Below are positions 35,214-46,039 of a stretch of DNA of 64,000 bases, piece by piece. Every line of letters begins with the position of its first letter. The first letter of the stretch is position 1. Below the pieces are notes generated by a model. It was not told the origin of the DNA and did not search any database. It saw only the letters and a program-made list of their open reading frames with translations. This DNA is from Lepidodermella squamata. Its lineage: Eukaryota; Gastrotricha. The DNA lies in assembly GCA_047495785.1 (NCBI GenBank), contig JBLDXI010000026.1, positions 930,001-994,000 on the forward strand, given 5' to 3'. A program made the position numbers and the translations under genes.

Positions 35214-35414
35214 TTTTAGCGGAACCAAATTACGGAACTTTTATTGGGCCCAAAACCGCTTTTCGGAGCTTTCCAGGATGCCATGATTGACCATCATAAT
35301 TCAAGATAAATCCTCTGCAGAAGACGCATTTTTCAGAATTTATAAATTACCTTCAATTCGTAAAAATATTTGAAAATCGATCTTCAGCTCATGCCAAATT
35401 TGATTCCACTAAAA
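35214..35414. mobile_element. MITE-like element, TTTTAGCGGAACC family, copy B
   Basis: It has the same ends (TTTTAGCGGAACCAAATT and inverted ATTCCACTAAAA) and interior as copy A at 13993-14321, but is shorter. Confidence 0.7.
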
Positions 35415-35777
35415 GATGTTCTGTTTTTTTAATTTTACATACCTATAAACGAATATGGGACACCAGTTTGATAATTAGGGACATTGGACATCCCGTTAGC
35501 AGCGCGGTGTTTTCTTAGCTTTTGTCATTATCCAATATTTACATAATTTTATTTTAGTGTTTGCCTGGAAGCATGTATGGCTAAGGCTTTACCGTTAATT
35601 AGGAGGTCCCAAAATGAGACGTTATAATAAATAATACGTGTGAAAGATCTCACGCACATTTCAAAATGCTAATATTAAAGATTCTGCAAAGATGGTCTCT
35701 CAGGCCATATGTGAGGAAAATGGTGGCGAAAATTTGTTAGCCTGGGCTACTTTTATTCATTTATTAAATTTTTAATT

Positions 35778-37142
35778 TTATAAAAGGGAAAATTTGCTGC
35801 TTTCTGGATCGTATCTAGCCAATATTGCGTTATGAAGGTGCAGCATATCCTTATGACTCATCAACGCCGCTACAACCCAATCTTCGACATGGTGCGTCTT
35901 CTGAACCCGCCAAGGCTGATGACCGATTGAAAAATTACAAATATGCGTATCATCAATGCCCGCCAATGCCCGGGTAAAACCAGTCAGAATAAAATCATCC
36001 ATTTGCGTTCCAATTAACTTGGCATTAATATTCGGCAAAGTTTGAATAATCAGTCTAACAGTGTCTAAACCCATCACGTAAATCGCCCCATTCATGAGGT
36101 CAGGCGCTTGATCTGAGGGGTAGGATTCGGGTGATAGGTACCATTTCGAATCTTCAACCCGATTCGGCTCGCCATACATCCGATTCCCGCCGAGGAAGTT
36201 GTTCGTAGTTCGATAATTTTCCAATAAATTGAGCAATCGATCAGGAAATATGAAGGTATCATCATCCATTAAAGCCATAAATCTCGATTCGCCGCAATTC
36301 TGTAAAATCCAGCGTAAAATTGACGAACTTTTATGGATTAAATTCGAATAGGAATCGTCGTAAGAAATATCTGTTAAAATATCGCCATGCAGTGCTTGTT
36401 CGATTCCGAAATAATCTCGCGGTATTTCTTGTATATATTCGGCTGAATTTTTTATCGAATCAATGTATTCATCGAAATAATTTCGATAGCCCTGAAATTG
36501 CCAGGTTGTGAAATTGTTTTGTCCGCCTTTAATTGGGTCAAATTTTAAATGCGAATTTCCCACAAAAAACGCGTATTGAATCAATCCGATTTTCGACCTA
36601 AATTTCGGATTTCCTAGCCAAGTCCTCCTTAACAATTCACGGCGTAAAATATTGCCGGGAGCTGTTTTTATAGCGATGAATAAATAGGTTTGTTTGCCGC
36701 AATAATTTTTAAAAGGCGATTCGGTGTAATGAGGCGTGAGCATGGCGAAACAGCCTTGGCATGAAGCTTCATTAGCCAGGTCGAATTGGGAAGGTTTCAC
36801 CGGCCAGCCTCGGACGGCTTTTCTCGAAATCGCCCGTCGCTTTGTGTAAATTTCGTCGCTGTAGTAACCGGCGTACCTAAATTTTAATTTTGGAAATTTA
36901 ATTTCGATTTTTTTGAATTTTTTTTACCTTGTAATGAAGTTGATAGTTTTACAGTCGACATCGCCGCCTTGAAATAGAAATTTGTCGAGTTTTGCGTATG
37001 GCGCTACGGCTGTTGATAACACGTGATAGTAATTATCAGCTCTAGCGAGTTCTTTCAATAAATTCGGCAGGCCGATGGTTATAAATATGGTGAGAAAGGC
37101 TCTATTTAGCAAAAATGCGCTTCGATTATCACTGCTGTCCAT
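35778..37142 (-). CDS. GT31 beta-1,3-galactosyltransferase-like glycosyltransferase (437 residues)
   Basis: Exon 1 (36928-37142) starts at MDSSDN and includes a hydrophobic segment (FLTIFITIGLPNLL) that probably anchors the protein in the Golgi. Exon 2 (35778-36876) joins in frame (ACAAG/GTAC gives RYAGYY). The catalytic domain has LFIAIKTAPGNILRRELLRR (the usual I.S......R.A.R.TW region, here RRTWLG), DISYDDSYSNLIHKSSS and the metal-binding DDD in FMALMDDDTF. EDWVVA... near the end occupies the ED.. position. Length and motif order fit the family. Donor and acceptor sugars cannot be read from sequence. It probably transfers Gal or GlcNAc to glycans in the Golgi lumen. Confidence 0.85.
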
Positions 37143-38099
37143 CACAACTGATAGTTACTATAGCTAACTACCGGCAGAAAATTGCTAGCACGGAGGCACG
37201 AAGGATTGGTGGCAATTCGCCGAGTTTATTTTCTTTTCTTTCTGCCTTCATTGGTCGAACGGGCTTTGGAAATTAGAGGATTGTTCCTTAATTTCAGTTT
37301 TCATTGCTTTCACGTGTCTCAAACTCAGGACACGCGCATTTTCCATCATTGACATTTTTTCAATTTACGGGTAGCGCATAGTTACCGACACCGGTGGGAG
37401 TCCATCACGTGCATTTTTTCGCATTAGTGAGCCGCTTTATCACTACATATTCGTATAAATAGTGTCTGGTTTTATGAATAATTAATAATAATAGTGTGCG
37501 TGCTTTGGTATTATTTAAAAAAATTTAATTTCAATTTCACCTTTTCCAATTGCGCCGTACGCGAAACTCGACAGCTTCTTACTATTTCTATCCTAGTTTT
37601 CGGACGTTACCTATTGTAAGACGACCCCGCTGTTGATGTTGAATGAATCGCGGAAATCGTTATTCGTGCGTAAGGTTGGGTATACAATTTTAGAATACGA
37701 TGGAGATAAAATCGATTAAAATTGCGATCCAAGCTCGCAGTTAACGTTCAGTCTCCCGTCAATTATTATAAGATTGATAGAAGGGTAATTGCCGTAGGAC
37801 AAAACTTCAAAATTTTCCTGAAAACCGTATATTGTAAGATCAGTGATCATTTTTACCCTTTTTCAATGGCTCAATGGAAAAATAGGGGAAACTCTGATTT
37901 GGCCTAGTAAATTGTTTTAGAAAAACGCGTGAATCCTAAATTTGAAATAAAGGATTTTTCATTAAGGAGTTTCTATATTGCATCAGAAATTTTTCTGAAA
38001 TCATTCACGTTTTTTGTGTGACTTTTCCTTACGTTACTACTTTACTACTGACGGTGAAAGAATAAAATGTTGTTGTTCGATTTTTTCAAGTAAAGTTTG
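37143..38099. other. Intergenic; probable promoter of the GT31 gene
   Basis: A TCACGTGCATTTTTT block at about 37400 resembles one upstream of both lectin gene copies. No coding frame is supported. Confidence 0.4.
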
Positions 38100-38281
38100 G
38101 ACATGGCTATGTGAACACAGGAAAAGTGTATCGCTCAATGGCTATGCGTACACATTGTGTGTGCGTGATTGGCTACTTATTGAACACAACGCGCGCTTAA
38201 ATTTGGCTGTGGTGTCACGCACTTTGTGTACGCATAGCCATTGGGCGATACACTTTTCCTGTGTTCATATAGCCACATCCA
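38100..38281. mobile_element. 182-bp hairpin MITE flanked by a 9-bp direct repeat
   Basis: TAAAGTTTG occurs at 38091-38099 and 38282-38290, as expected of a 9-bp target-site duplication. The arms (about 38100-38175 and 38203-38281) are imperfect inverted repeats that include CACAGGAAAAGTGTATCGC and ATGGCTATGCGTACACA. Nine-bp duplications are typical of Mutator-like elements, which is an inference here. Confidence 0.85.
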
Positions 38282-38610
38282 TAAAGTTTGATTGGTGTCA
38301 GGTATCCATAGGCTATAATACATGATACGTGATATAAGGCACCACCTTCGAAGAAAGTCATAGACGTCCAGTATCAACTTGAAAATCATTCCTGCGTTCG
38401 GACAGGCGGATTGAATTTCAACATGCTACTGAAAAAGTAGGAAATTTATTTACTCGAAAATTCTGAAATTTCATGCTAAAATGATTTCGCTCTCTCGTCG
38501 TCAACCTTTAAAGTTTATTTTTAGCCGAAAACAAGATATTTACTTTTTAACAAAAGGAAGTGACACTTCCGCGTGAATGTAAATTTGAAACCAGTTGAAC
38601 TTCGCACCTT

Positions 38611-41007
38611 TTAGAGCGTTTCCAGGTTGAGGAAGTAAGTTGGCGCCAAGCATGTAATGGATGTAATAGCGGTTAATGCCAAAGACACAGCCGACACCGT
38701 CATATGTTGATCGGGTGGCTTACGTAGGACAATCACGATAAGAATAGCCGCTAAAAGCAGCATCGCCGAATTCGCCAACGCGCCGCGCATCCACGCAATC
38801 TCAGGACACCCGACACCTGCAATGCGCGATAGCTGATAGGCGAAAAACGACCCGGCTATCAACACGCCTAGATGGCAGAAAACCAGAGCAAAAATCCACG
38901 CCGACCACCAACTCTGCGACGTGCAGTTATTCGTCCAAATATCGATGATTTCATCGCGTTGTTGAGAAAAGTCAAGACTTGCGATTTGTTGCATGGAGCA
39001 TGCAATAGGGTCGCCTAACAACCATCCGGCCAAAAAACCGCCGTGCACTAAAGCGAATAACAAAATAACAAGGGCAGCCTTCTTATCACATCTAGCCCAG
39101 TTCTGCAGTTTCAAAAAACGCTCCTGATCTGGCTCGAGATCGCAAGCTGACTGCCGGCCGAGATTACCATTGCTCTGGGATGGTAGGACTAAGGATGACC
39201 TCCTTAGGTTAGGATCCGGCGCAAGTGACGAACGACGGGCAAGTGACTTTTGCGTGCCGAGTTTTGTATGAGTTGAACTATGCCTCACACGGGCAAAGGA
39301 CATTGGCCCCAACTTCCAAGACCTTGCGAGTAGGATGGGCCGGAAAGCTAGAAATCCGTTCACAATCGCAAGTCCGATAATAAGGAGGCATAGCCTGATT
39401 TCAGCTAACATTTTCCCGAAATCAAACAGGCCGTACAAAATCGCAGAAGCATTAACCAAAATCATAGCAAGAAATGCGAGGGTTTTACATTTTGGGAACA
39501 ATACTTCCTTTTCGATTTTGTGAAATTTAATCACAATTATGATGCCTGTGGTATGGATAACAGCAATTATTGCTGATATTGCAACAATCGCGTAGAAGAA
39601 AGGCTGTGAAATCATCTCGACTCGGGTTATCGATTGAAGCTGGTCTTTTGGAGATTTCCATAATTTGCCACTTATCAGTTCCGGGTCGATATTTCGAACT
39701 TCGTAGCTGTCGTAGGCGAAAACCTCTTTAACGCCCTGTTTCACGTGGACGGTAGCGACTAGACGGACTCCGTTTGGGGTCCAATAGTTGACAACCTCCA
39801 CACCCCCTACTACCTGCCCGCCAGGACTGTAAGACATATTGCCAGCTCTAAGACCAGCTACATTCACATTCAAAACTGAGTAATTCGCGAGTTTCATGAC
39901 AGTTTCCGGAAAAGTCTTGTAGTCAGAAAGGGTTAGATTCATAGCTCGCAGCCTTCTCTCGGTATCGTCCAAAGCGATGACAGTTTTCAGAGCGGAATCG
40001 TGGCACAAGTAACGCATCATAGAATCAGCTGGTGGGTTGCCATTAGTCATTTTATCCATGACTACCTCAAACTCCGGCCAAGTCATACCAAAGTGCGACC
40101 TTTTCGGCCGATCCTCGTCGAAAGGGAACATGGACGCGCCGGTCCAGAAGGTTTGTTTCATTTGCTCAATTACGATATCCCGAGTGCAACCTGGATAGAT
40201 TTCTATCGGCAGAATGTATGGGTCGATTAGCTGATAGTTATCGGCGACGAAAACGTAGCGGCTCCCGCGGAATCCTTTGTGGTAAGATTCACAGAAGATT
40301 TGAATGGTCAACTTGTCAGAACTTATGCTGATCACTAGAACCCTCGTATCACTGGACATTAGAGAGATTACTGTGCCCTGGTCAACATCCCCAGATAACA
40401 TGCCGAACCACGAAACAGAGAAACCATTGGCGATAGCATGGTCTTGGATGAAAAGACCAGTTCCGTAGTCGTTAGGATTTTCTGCGAAGGTTATGATACC
40501 AAATCGATTCCATTTACCGACTTCTCGGATGAATTTAAGCTGCGTGAATGCCGTAGTTTTCATGGTCGTGACACTTAGGTACAGATTAGGATACTTCCAA
40601 TGTTCGGTTAGGAAGGGGGCTGTGCATGATGTGCTGATAAGGACTCCATTTAGGTAACCCAAGGTTCGTCCGATTGGGCGGCAGCCACTGGAATACTGCG
40701 TTCCAACCATAATCGGGGCTTTGTTTTCAATGTCCTGTCTGTCGAGAAATCGCAAGACTTGTTTGAACGCTTGCCGCCCGACAGATTCGTCTTCGTAATC
40801 CATTTCAAGGCGATAGTCGCTCAAAATGTCCGTTCGATTATTGGTCAGGTCAAGGACGAGTTGGCTTGATAACTGGCAAGATTCGCCCTTCTGAGGATCA
40901 AGCCCTGTGAATGGTATCAGGTTGAGTATGGTAAGAGTTTTATCTTTCAAGCCAGTGACATAGGTCATTTGGTGTTGCAGGGCAAGGGTGAAGAAAACAA
41001 AAAGCAT
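38611..41007 (-). CDS. GABA-B-like class C G-protein-coupled receptor (798 residues, single exon)
   Basis: An N-terminal hydrophobic signal is followed by an extracellular Venus-flytrap (ANF-receptor) domain of about 430 residues (for example APIMVGTQYSSGCRPIGRTL, YPNLYLSVTTMK, GKWNRFGIITF). About seven membrane helices follow, from FFYAIVAISAIIAVIHTTGI to AVSLALTAITSITCLAPTYF. As in GABA-B receptors, there is no cysteine-rich domain between the two parts. Between TM3 and TM4 an unusually long Ser/Arg-rich loop (RRSSLAPDPNLRRSS) offers many phosphorylation sites. There is no intron in 2.4 kb, unlike most neighbours. GABA-binding residues cannot be verified, so the ligand is unknown. A related single-exon gene lies at 50653. 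Confidence 0.85.
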   Translation of the reverse strand: MLFVFFTLALQHQMTYVTGLKDKTLTILNLIPFTGLDPQKGESCQLSSQLVLDLTNNRTDILSDYRLEMDYEDESVGRQAFKQVLRFLDRQDIENKAPIMVGTQYSSGCRPIGRTLGYLNGVLISTSCTAPFLTEHWKYPNLYLSVTTMKTTAFTQLKFIREVGKWNRFGIITFAENPNDYGTGLFIQDHAIANGFSVSWFGMLSGDVDQGTVISLMSSDTRVLVISISSDKLTIQIFCESYHKGFRGSRYVFVADNYQLIDPYILPIEIYPGCTRDIVIEQMKQTFWTGASMFPFDEDRPKRSHFGMTWPEFEVVMDKMTNGNPPADSMMRYLCHDSALKTVIALDDTERRLRAMNLTLSDYKTFPETVMKLANYSVLNVNVAGLRAGNMSYSPGGQVVGGVEVVNYWTPNGVRLVATVHVKQGVKEVFAYDSYEVRNIDPELISGKLWKSPKDQLQSITRVEMISQPFFYAIVAISAIIAVIHTTGIIIVIKFHKIEKEVLFPKCKTLAFLAMILVNASAILYGLFDFGKMLAEIRLCLLIIGLAIVNGFLAFRPILLARSWKLGPMSFARVRHSSTHTKLGTQKSLARRSSLAPDPNLRRSSLVLPSQSNGNLGRQSACDLEPDQERFLKLQNWARCDKKAALVILLFALVHGGFLAGWLLGDPIACSMQQIASLDFSQQRDEIIDIWTNNCTSQSWWSAWIFALVFCHLGVLIAGSFFAYQLSRIAGVGCPEIAWMRGALANSAMLLLAAILIVIVLRKPPDQHMTVSAVSLALTAITSITCLAPTYFLNLETL

Positions 41008-41854
41008 TTCGAGGTCCTTTGAATGAAAAATGTTATTATTTGCGATTTCAAATTAGGATTGAAGGTTGGCTTTGGTGTGAAATATTTCCCCAACCCTCTG
41101 CTACTTAATAGGAAGGAAACAAAGCATACGCAGCCTGCCCAATCATGCGTTTCCGATGTATTAAGACGCATAGACTAGAAATAGCTTGATTGGCACGCAG
41201 ACAAGATGACGTAAATTGCAGATAAAGCGCTTGCCAGAATCAGTTTACAGTTTATTACTTTTCCACTTCCGTACAACGTACCTAAGATGATCCACGAAGT
41301 GTGGCAAGATAAATTTGATTGATACAGAATGAAAATAAACCCGGTTCGAATAAGCTTATACCCCAGCAACTAAGCTAACCCTGTTCACACTTCACAGATG
41401 CCAATAAATCTGCTGCATACTTCAGAAATGTATTTTCTTCCGGCTCCTTCCGCTTCCCATTAAGTGTATTTTCGAAAATCGGGAATCTTCAGTTTCTCCG
41501 TTACTTTGCGGTCTATGAGTGAAGAATGACAGCAAGTTGAATATTACTCATTTGGGAATATTCATCGTAACTGGCAGGGTTTCGAGGACTCAGGAGTTCT
41601 TCACATTGAAACTCCTCCACAGCATCATAGCAACAAAATAGCGAATAAAAAACATGTTTCCCTGTTGCGCACACCTATTTCGGAGACCCCTGGGGGAAAG
41701 CAATCGTCCAATTCGTTCAGACTTGATGCACGCACTCAGTTGTTCAATTATTAAACATGCTTTTATCTGTCACACCCCGCGCAAGGGAATAACACATTAA
41801 AATGTCTTATTTTTACAAGCTACGTCAGAAAATTGAGTTTTGAAATAAAAACAA
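41008..41854. promoter_or_regulatory. Shared upstream region of divergent GABA-B-like and K2P genes
   Basis: This is an 847-bp gap between two divergently oriented genes. No specific motif is recognised, and short open frames lack support. Confidence 0.4.
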
Positions 41855-43841
41855 ATGTTCCGTCAAGTTTACGCAAACCAAAGGAGAGTTTCTTCTTCTT
41901 CGGATTCGTCGTCCACCGACGGCGATTCTGATTACGATGATAAGCATCGAAAGCCTCATCATCACAAGGAATCGCCTAGGGCTGCATCTACCCAGGAGTT
42001 GTATGAAGGGCGGAAGAAATCAATCGCAGCGGGAATGGCACTTGCTGCTCCAGTCCAGTTAATGGCGCCAAGAAATCAGCTACCGTTACAACCTCAACTA
42101 CCAGGCTTCGTCCCATCAACAATGCACCAGGGCCCTCCAAAGGTTTCATTCGACGACTCGATGATACCGTCTAAGGAGCAGCAGATGGGGTTCTACAATA
42201 ATCGCCCGGCTGCCTTCCCGCAGCACCAGAACTCAGCTTTGCCCATGGCCAAGGAACCGGCTAAACCAGTCAGGAATCACCACGGCCACAACCACGGGCA
42301 CAAAAAGGTCGAGCATATTCGTAGTGGTATTCTGAGAACAGCTTTGACAGCATTTTGCCTTTTCCTTGCCACTATTCTTTACTGCATAATAGGAGGTGAG
42401 AAAATAATGCTATAAATGATGTCGGAAATAATTGTTCTTCTTTAAGGCCTCATGTTCAGTTACCTAGAGCAAAGCAACGAATTGGCTGAGTGCCAACAAT
42501 TGAGATTCTTGTATCAGAAGGCGAGAAACGCAACGGCTTTCACTCTCTATGACATTGCATCTTCGCCGGATATGGGCGATGAGGATAAGCTCGAGGCATT
42601 CTTGCCCATATTGGACACGCTGAGGTCTTCTATTCAAAACATCAGCTGGGACGGAAGAACCTGCGAGACCATGAGTTCCAAGTGGTCCTTAATCAGTGCA
42701 TCGTTCTTCTCCTTCACCGCAGTTTCCACCATTGGTTATGGTCACATGTGAGCTGACCTTTTAACCTTTAACTTTAATTTATATCTCTATATCTCATGCT
42801 TGCAGAACTCCTCGAACGAACTGGGGCCGATTGGTTTGTATCGCCTACGCTACAGTCGGATTGCCTTTGATGCGTAAGTTCCTATCGAAATTAGCTTCGA
42901 ACTCGATTCATACCGTTTTTCTAAGTTCTGACCCTGGCAAAGATTGGCGCGGTGTAAGCCTACTTAATATTTTCATTTATCGGCATCATCATTTGTTCTA
43001 TTTAGCTTTGCATACTATTTCCGGGCATTCTACTTCAAAATCCTGTGTTGCGGAATCTGCATCGCCCGACGGCGTAATCAAGCTCGTCGGCGAACTTCTG
43101 TCATGAAGCGGCAACAATTTCTCTGGAATCCAAACAGTGCGAACAAAACTAAACCAGTCGAGCTGGTAGAAGATATCAGCAGTGATGAGGAGGAGGGCAA
43201 TCACAACAGCATTGGGGCTAATATCCCTCTACTAATGTCCCTCGGAGTTGCCGCTTCGTCGATTTTGATCGGCGTTGCGATTTTCACAGTGCTCGAAAAG
43301 TGGTCCGCATCAGATGCAGCTTATTTCTCCTTTGTCAGCTTGGCTACAATCGGATTTGGTGACTTGGTCCCGGGTTATGCACCTCTTACTGGAGCAACTG
43401 ATGAAGCGAAAATGGCAATCACTGCAGCCTACATCTTCATGGGAATGGCTATACTTTCAATGGCCTTTCAGTGAGTTGAGATTTACCTTCAATTCTGATA
43501 ATGAAGTTAAAATTCTCCGCAGAATGATGCAAGATGAGGTGATCGAAAAGTTCCGTTGGCTTGCTACCAAGTCTAAGCAAATTTGTTGCCGCAAAGCTAA
43601 TGGAGCAAAGGGTAATGAAGTCGCAGCCAAACCGCGCAAAAGCATCGCACATCCAGCGCAAGAACCGCCGCCCATGAGCCAATCTCCAACCAATGAGTCT
43701 GTCGGAAAGCTTTCCCTCGCAAAAGTAGCCCCGTCTCTGTACGGGAATCCGATGCAGAAGGCTATGCCGATGAATGCTTGGCCTGAGAAGCCACCGATGA
43801 TGCCTTTCAACAAACCTGGCAACATGATGGGTCGTTTTTGA
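41855..43841 (+). CDS. Two-pore-domain (K2P/TWK-type) potassium channel (573 residues)
   Basis: Six exons: 41855-42395, 42447-42747, 42806-42873, 42926-42953, 43006-43470 and 43523-43841. All junctions fit in frame, including a 28-bp exon 4 (LLTLAKIGA). The first ~155 residues are disordered, Ser/His/Pro-rich (HHHKE, HHGHNHGH). TM1 is LTAFCLFLATILYCIIGGLM. The extracellular cap follows, with NISW and NAT sequons. Pore 1 has STIGYGH.TP, then LVCIAYATVGLPLM. Pore 2 has SLATIGFGDLVPG and TM4 is AYIFMGMAILSMAF. Two selectivity filters (GYG, GFG) define a K+ leak channel working as a dimer at the plasma membrane. The C-tail is Pro/Met-rich. Its stop is 61 bp from that of the convergent UGT gene. 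Confidence 0.92.
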
Positions 43842-43902
43842 AGCTACCCGAACTTTTTACACCCGATTTTGTTCATATTTTATTCAGTTGAATTATCAAG
43901 CG

Positions 43903-45609
43903 CTACGCCCTTTTCTTTACATCGTTCATTTTCTTCTTCCTAGAGCAGCATCTCGCTAGTAGAACCAGTATGAATGTCAATAAAACTATTGGTAAAGCTA
44001 TAACATCAAGGTTGTGAAGTCTGTAAAACGGCCATTCATCCTCCAGAACTACCAAATGTTGCGAGCCAGCGTTCATCTCCATCTCGATAACATCGGCTAC
44101 ATACTCGAATCGCTGCGATGAGTAGTAAGCGAGTTTAGAAAAAGCTTCTAGATTAGCTGTAAACGTCGCATTGTTTTCGTATTGATCGATCATTCGTCGG
44201 CTTTTTAGACAGACTTCATCAGGGGAGTACAGCCGATCCCCGAAGCCATTTTCAATCGCTCGAAATGCGTTGAAAGGCTGATCACTGAAGCCTGGTATGA
44301 TCAACACGGGCTTAGCTGCCAAATTCGTTTCGAAAATACTACTCGCCCCACCGTGGGATACGAAAAGCTTGACAGCTGGGTGACTCAAGATTTTCCGTTG
44401 AGGGAGCCATTTCGCATGGCGTAACCGGTCATTTTCCAGCTTTGCATCAATCACATCATCGACTTCTTTGACTCCGGTTGCCCATAACAAATTTATCACT
44501 ATGCTATCGCTTTGATTACATGAGCCACTGTCTAAAATGCCTGTGATGAGTTTTCGCATCTCTTCTGATGTGTAACGCCCGATGGTTCCAAAAGCCATGA
44601 AAACGACGGCTTGATTCTTTTTCCCGGCCAAATTATCCAGCCAATTCTTCAAGTCAGGCTCGATTTCGGAGTCATCTTGTTCCAATGGAGGTCCAACGAG
44701 ATGAAGAAACGGCGAGGCATAACGAGGTACTTCCAGGCCGTGATAATTGAAAACAAACTTATGGACCCGTTCAAGATTACCGAAAGAGAAGTCGGACGAC
44801 TCGATGATACCTAGTTTCCGCCTGATAACGTTCCATTGATCGAAAAGAGGTTGCGTTATATATTTGAATGCCAGTGGATAAATAAAGGTAAGACCAAGCC
44901 TTTCCAGAAAAGTTATCGATTGAGGCGATTTTCCTGTTTGAACGGGCGGTAAGAAGGCTGGAGGTGCCGGGTAAACCGGGTTTGTTGAGGAGGACGAAAA
45001 CATGACGAAGGGCGTTTTAGTCGTGAGGCAGTAGTCTTTACATGTTATGCTGGAATAGTCACATACAACAAGATCTGGCTTATCCTTGCTGAACAGATCC
45101 ATATAAGACCGATAGAGGCCCTCAGAGCTATGCTCAATCATCACTCTCATAAGCTCAGAAACGATATCTTCGAATAGAAATTGTTTTAGACTAGAATTTT
45201 AGATGTAAGCGTTCTTACTTTTCCCCATTTTGTTAGGGTTCAGTGTTTCCATGTATCGCTCAATGTCTTCGTGAGCCGTTTTATTATCTGGATCGTCGAA
45301 TTCCGCGGTGTATTTCAGAACAACAGTCGAGTGGAACACGCCCTCCTTCACCCATGTGAACACTTTGTCAGACAACGCCGCCAGAGTTAACCGATTGCCC
45401 CTCTCAGCTAGAACTTCAGCCACTGATGACATTGGTTTCACATGAGACCGTGTTCCGCTCTCCATTATGAATAAAATATGCTTAGGTCGAGCGATATCCT
45501 CAACCACATGCTTTGGCATAATGTCCTTCAGGATTTGCAAGTTCCGCGCACTTCTGCATTCCCCTGCTAAGAAGCAGCTAACGAAAATCAGCAAAACTTT
45601 CAGATTCAT
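43903..45609 (-). CDS. UDP-glycosyltransferase (UGT family, 551 residues)
   Basis: Exon 1 (45219-45609) begins at MNLKVLLIFVSCFLAG, a good signal peptide; an upstream ATG at 45711 in the same frame would bury it. A 51-nt intron separates exon 2 (43903-45167), joined in phase 1. The N-terminal acceptor half carries KHILFIMESGTRSHVKPM, and the histidine usual at the catalytic base position appears in SHVKP. The C-terminal UDP-sugar signature reads WLPQRKILSHPAVKLFVSHG then GASSIFETNLAAKPVLIIPG and SDQPFNA. The end has a membrane helix (ALPIVLLTFILVLLARCC) and a basic KKKMNDVKKRA tail typical of ER-retained UGTs. Expected role: conjugation of small lipophilic molecules to a sugar. AATAAA on the minus strand lies just past the stop. 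Confidence 0.92.
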
Positions 45610-46039
45610 TTTGGTAAATGGGGTGAATAGACCTTTTTTCTTTATCATTTCTTGCTCTGATACAGATACGCGGGCATATCTCATTCTAGTACGCGTGATA
45701 AACGAGAGCATAGATAAAACCGCAATAATTCAACTCCAACGTATAATTCGAATTTCGAAGATGGATTAATAAGTTCTCCTTTCTCGTCCTAAATGTTTAT
45801 TGCCTGGACGATGATCGAAAGTGCTTTACAACCATTAGCGAGATCCGGAAGTTGATATCGAAAACAATCAACAAATGCTAAGCAAAAATAGCTGCTGTTA
45901 ATGCACCATGTTTGCTGATCATTTCATTACATAAGCAAACAATTATATTCCTGAGAGCGCTGGAAAGCAATCATCGCATTAGTTTATAATTTCGTCCAGT
46001 TTTTTGAGACTGCCATATTTCTACGAGAAATTTCCAGAG
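45610..46039. promoter_or_regulatory. Short divergent upstream region between UGT and gustatory-like receptor
   Basis: The two starts are 430 bp apart and head-to-head. The receptor frame continues open upstream of its first ATG (to about 46004), so an upstream exon is possible. Confidence 0.35.

Noticed and set aside
43275-43841. 188-residue ORF MRFSQC...
   Set aside because: Its first part is an out-of-frame reading of K2P exon 5; only the part after 43523 is in the channel's frame.
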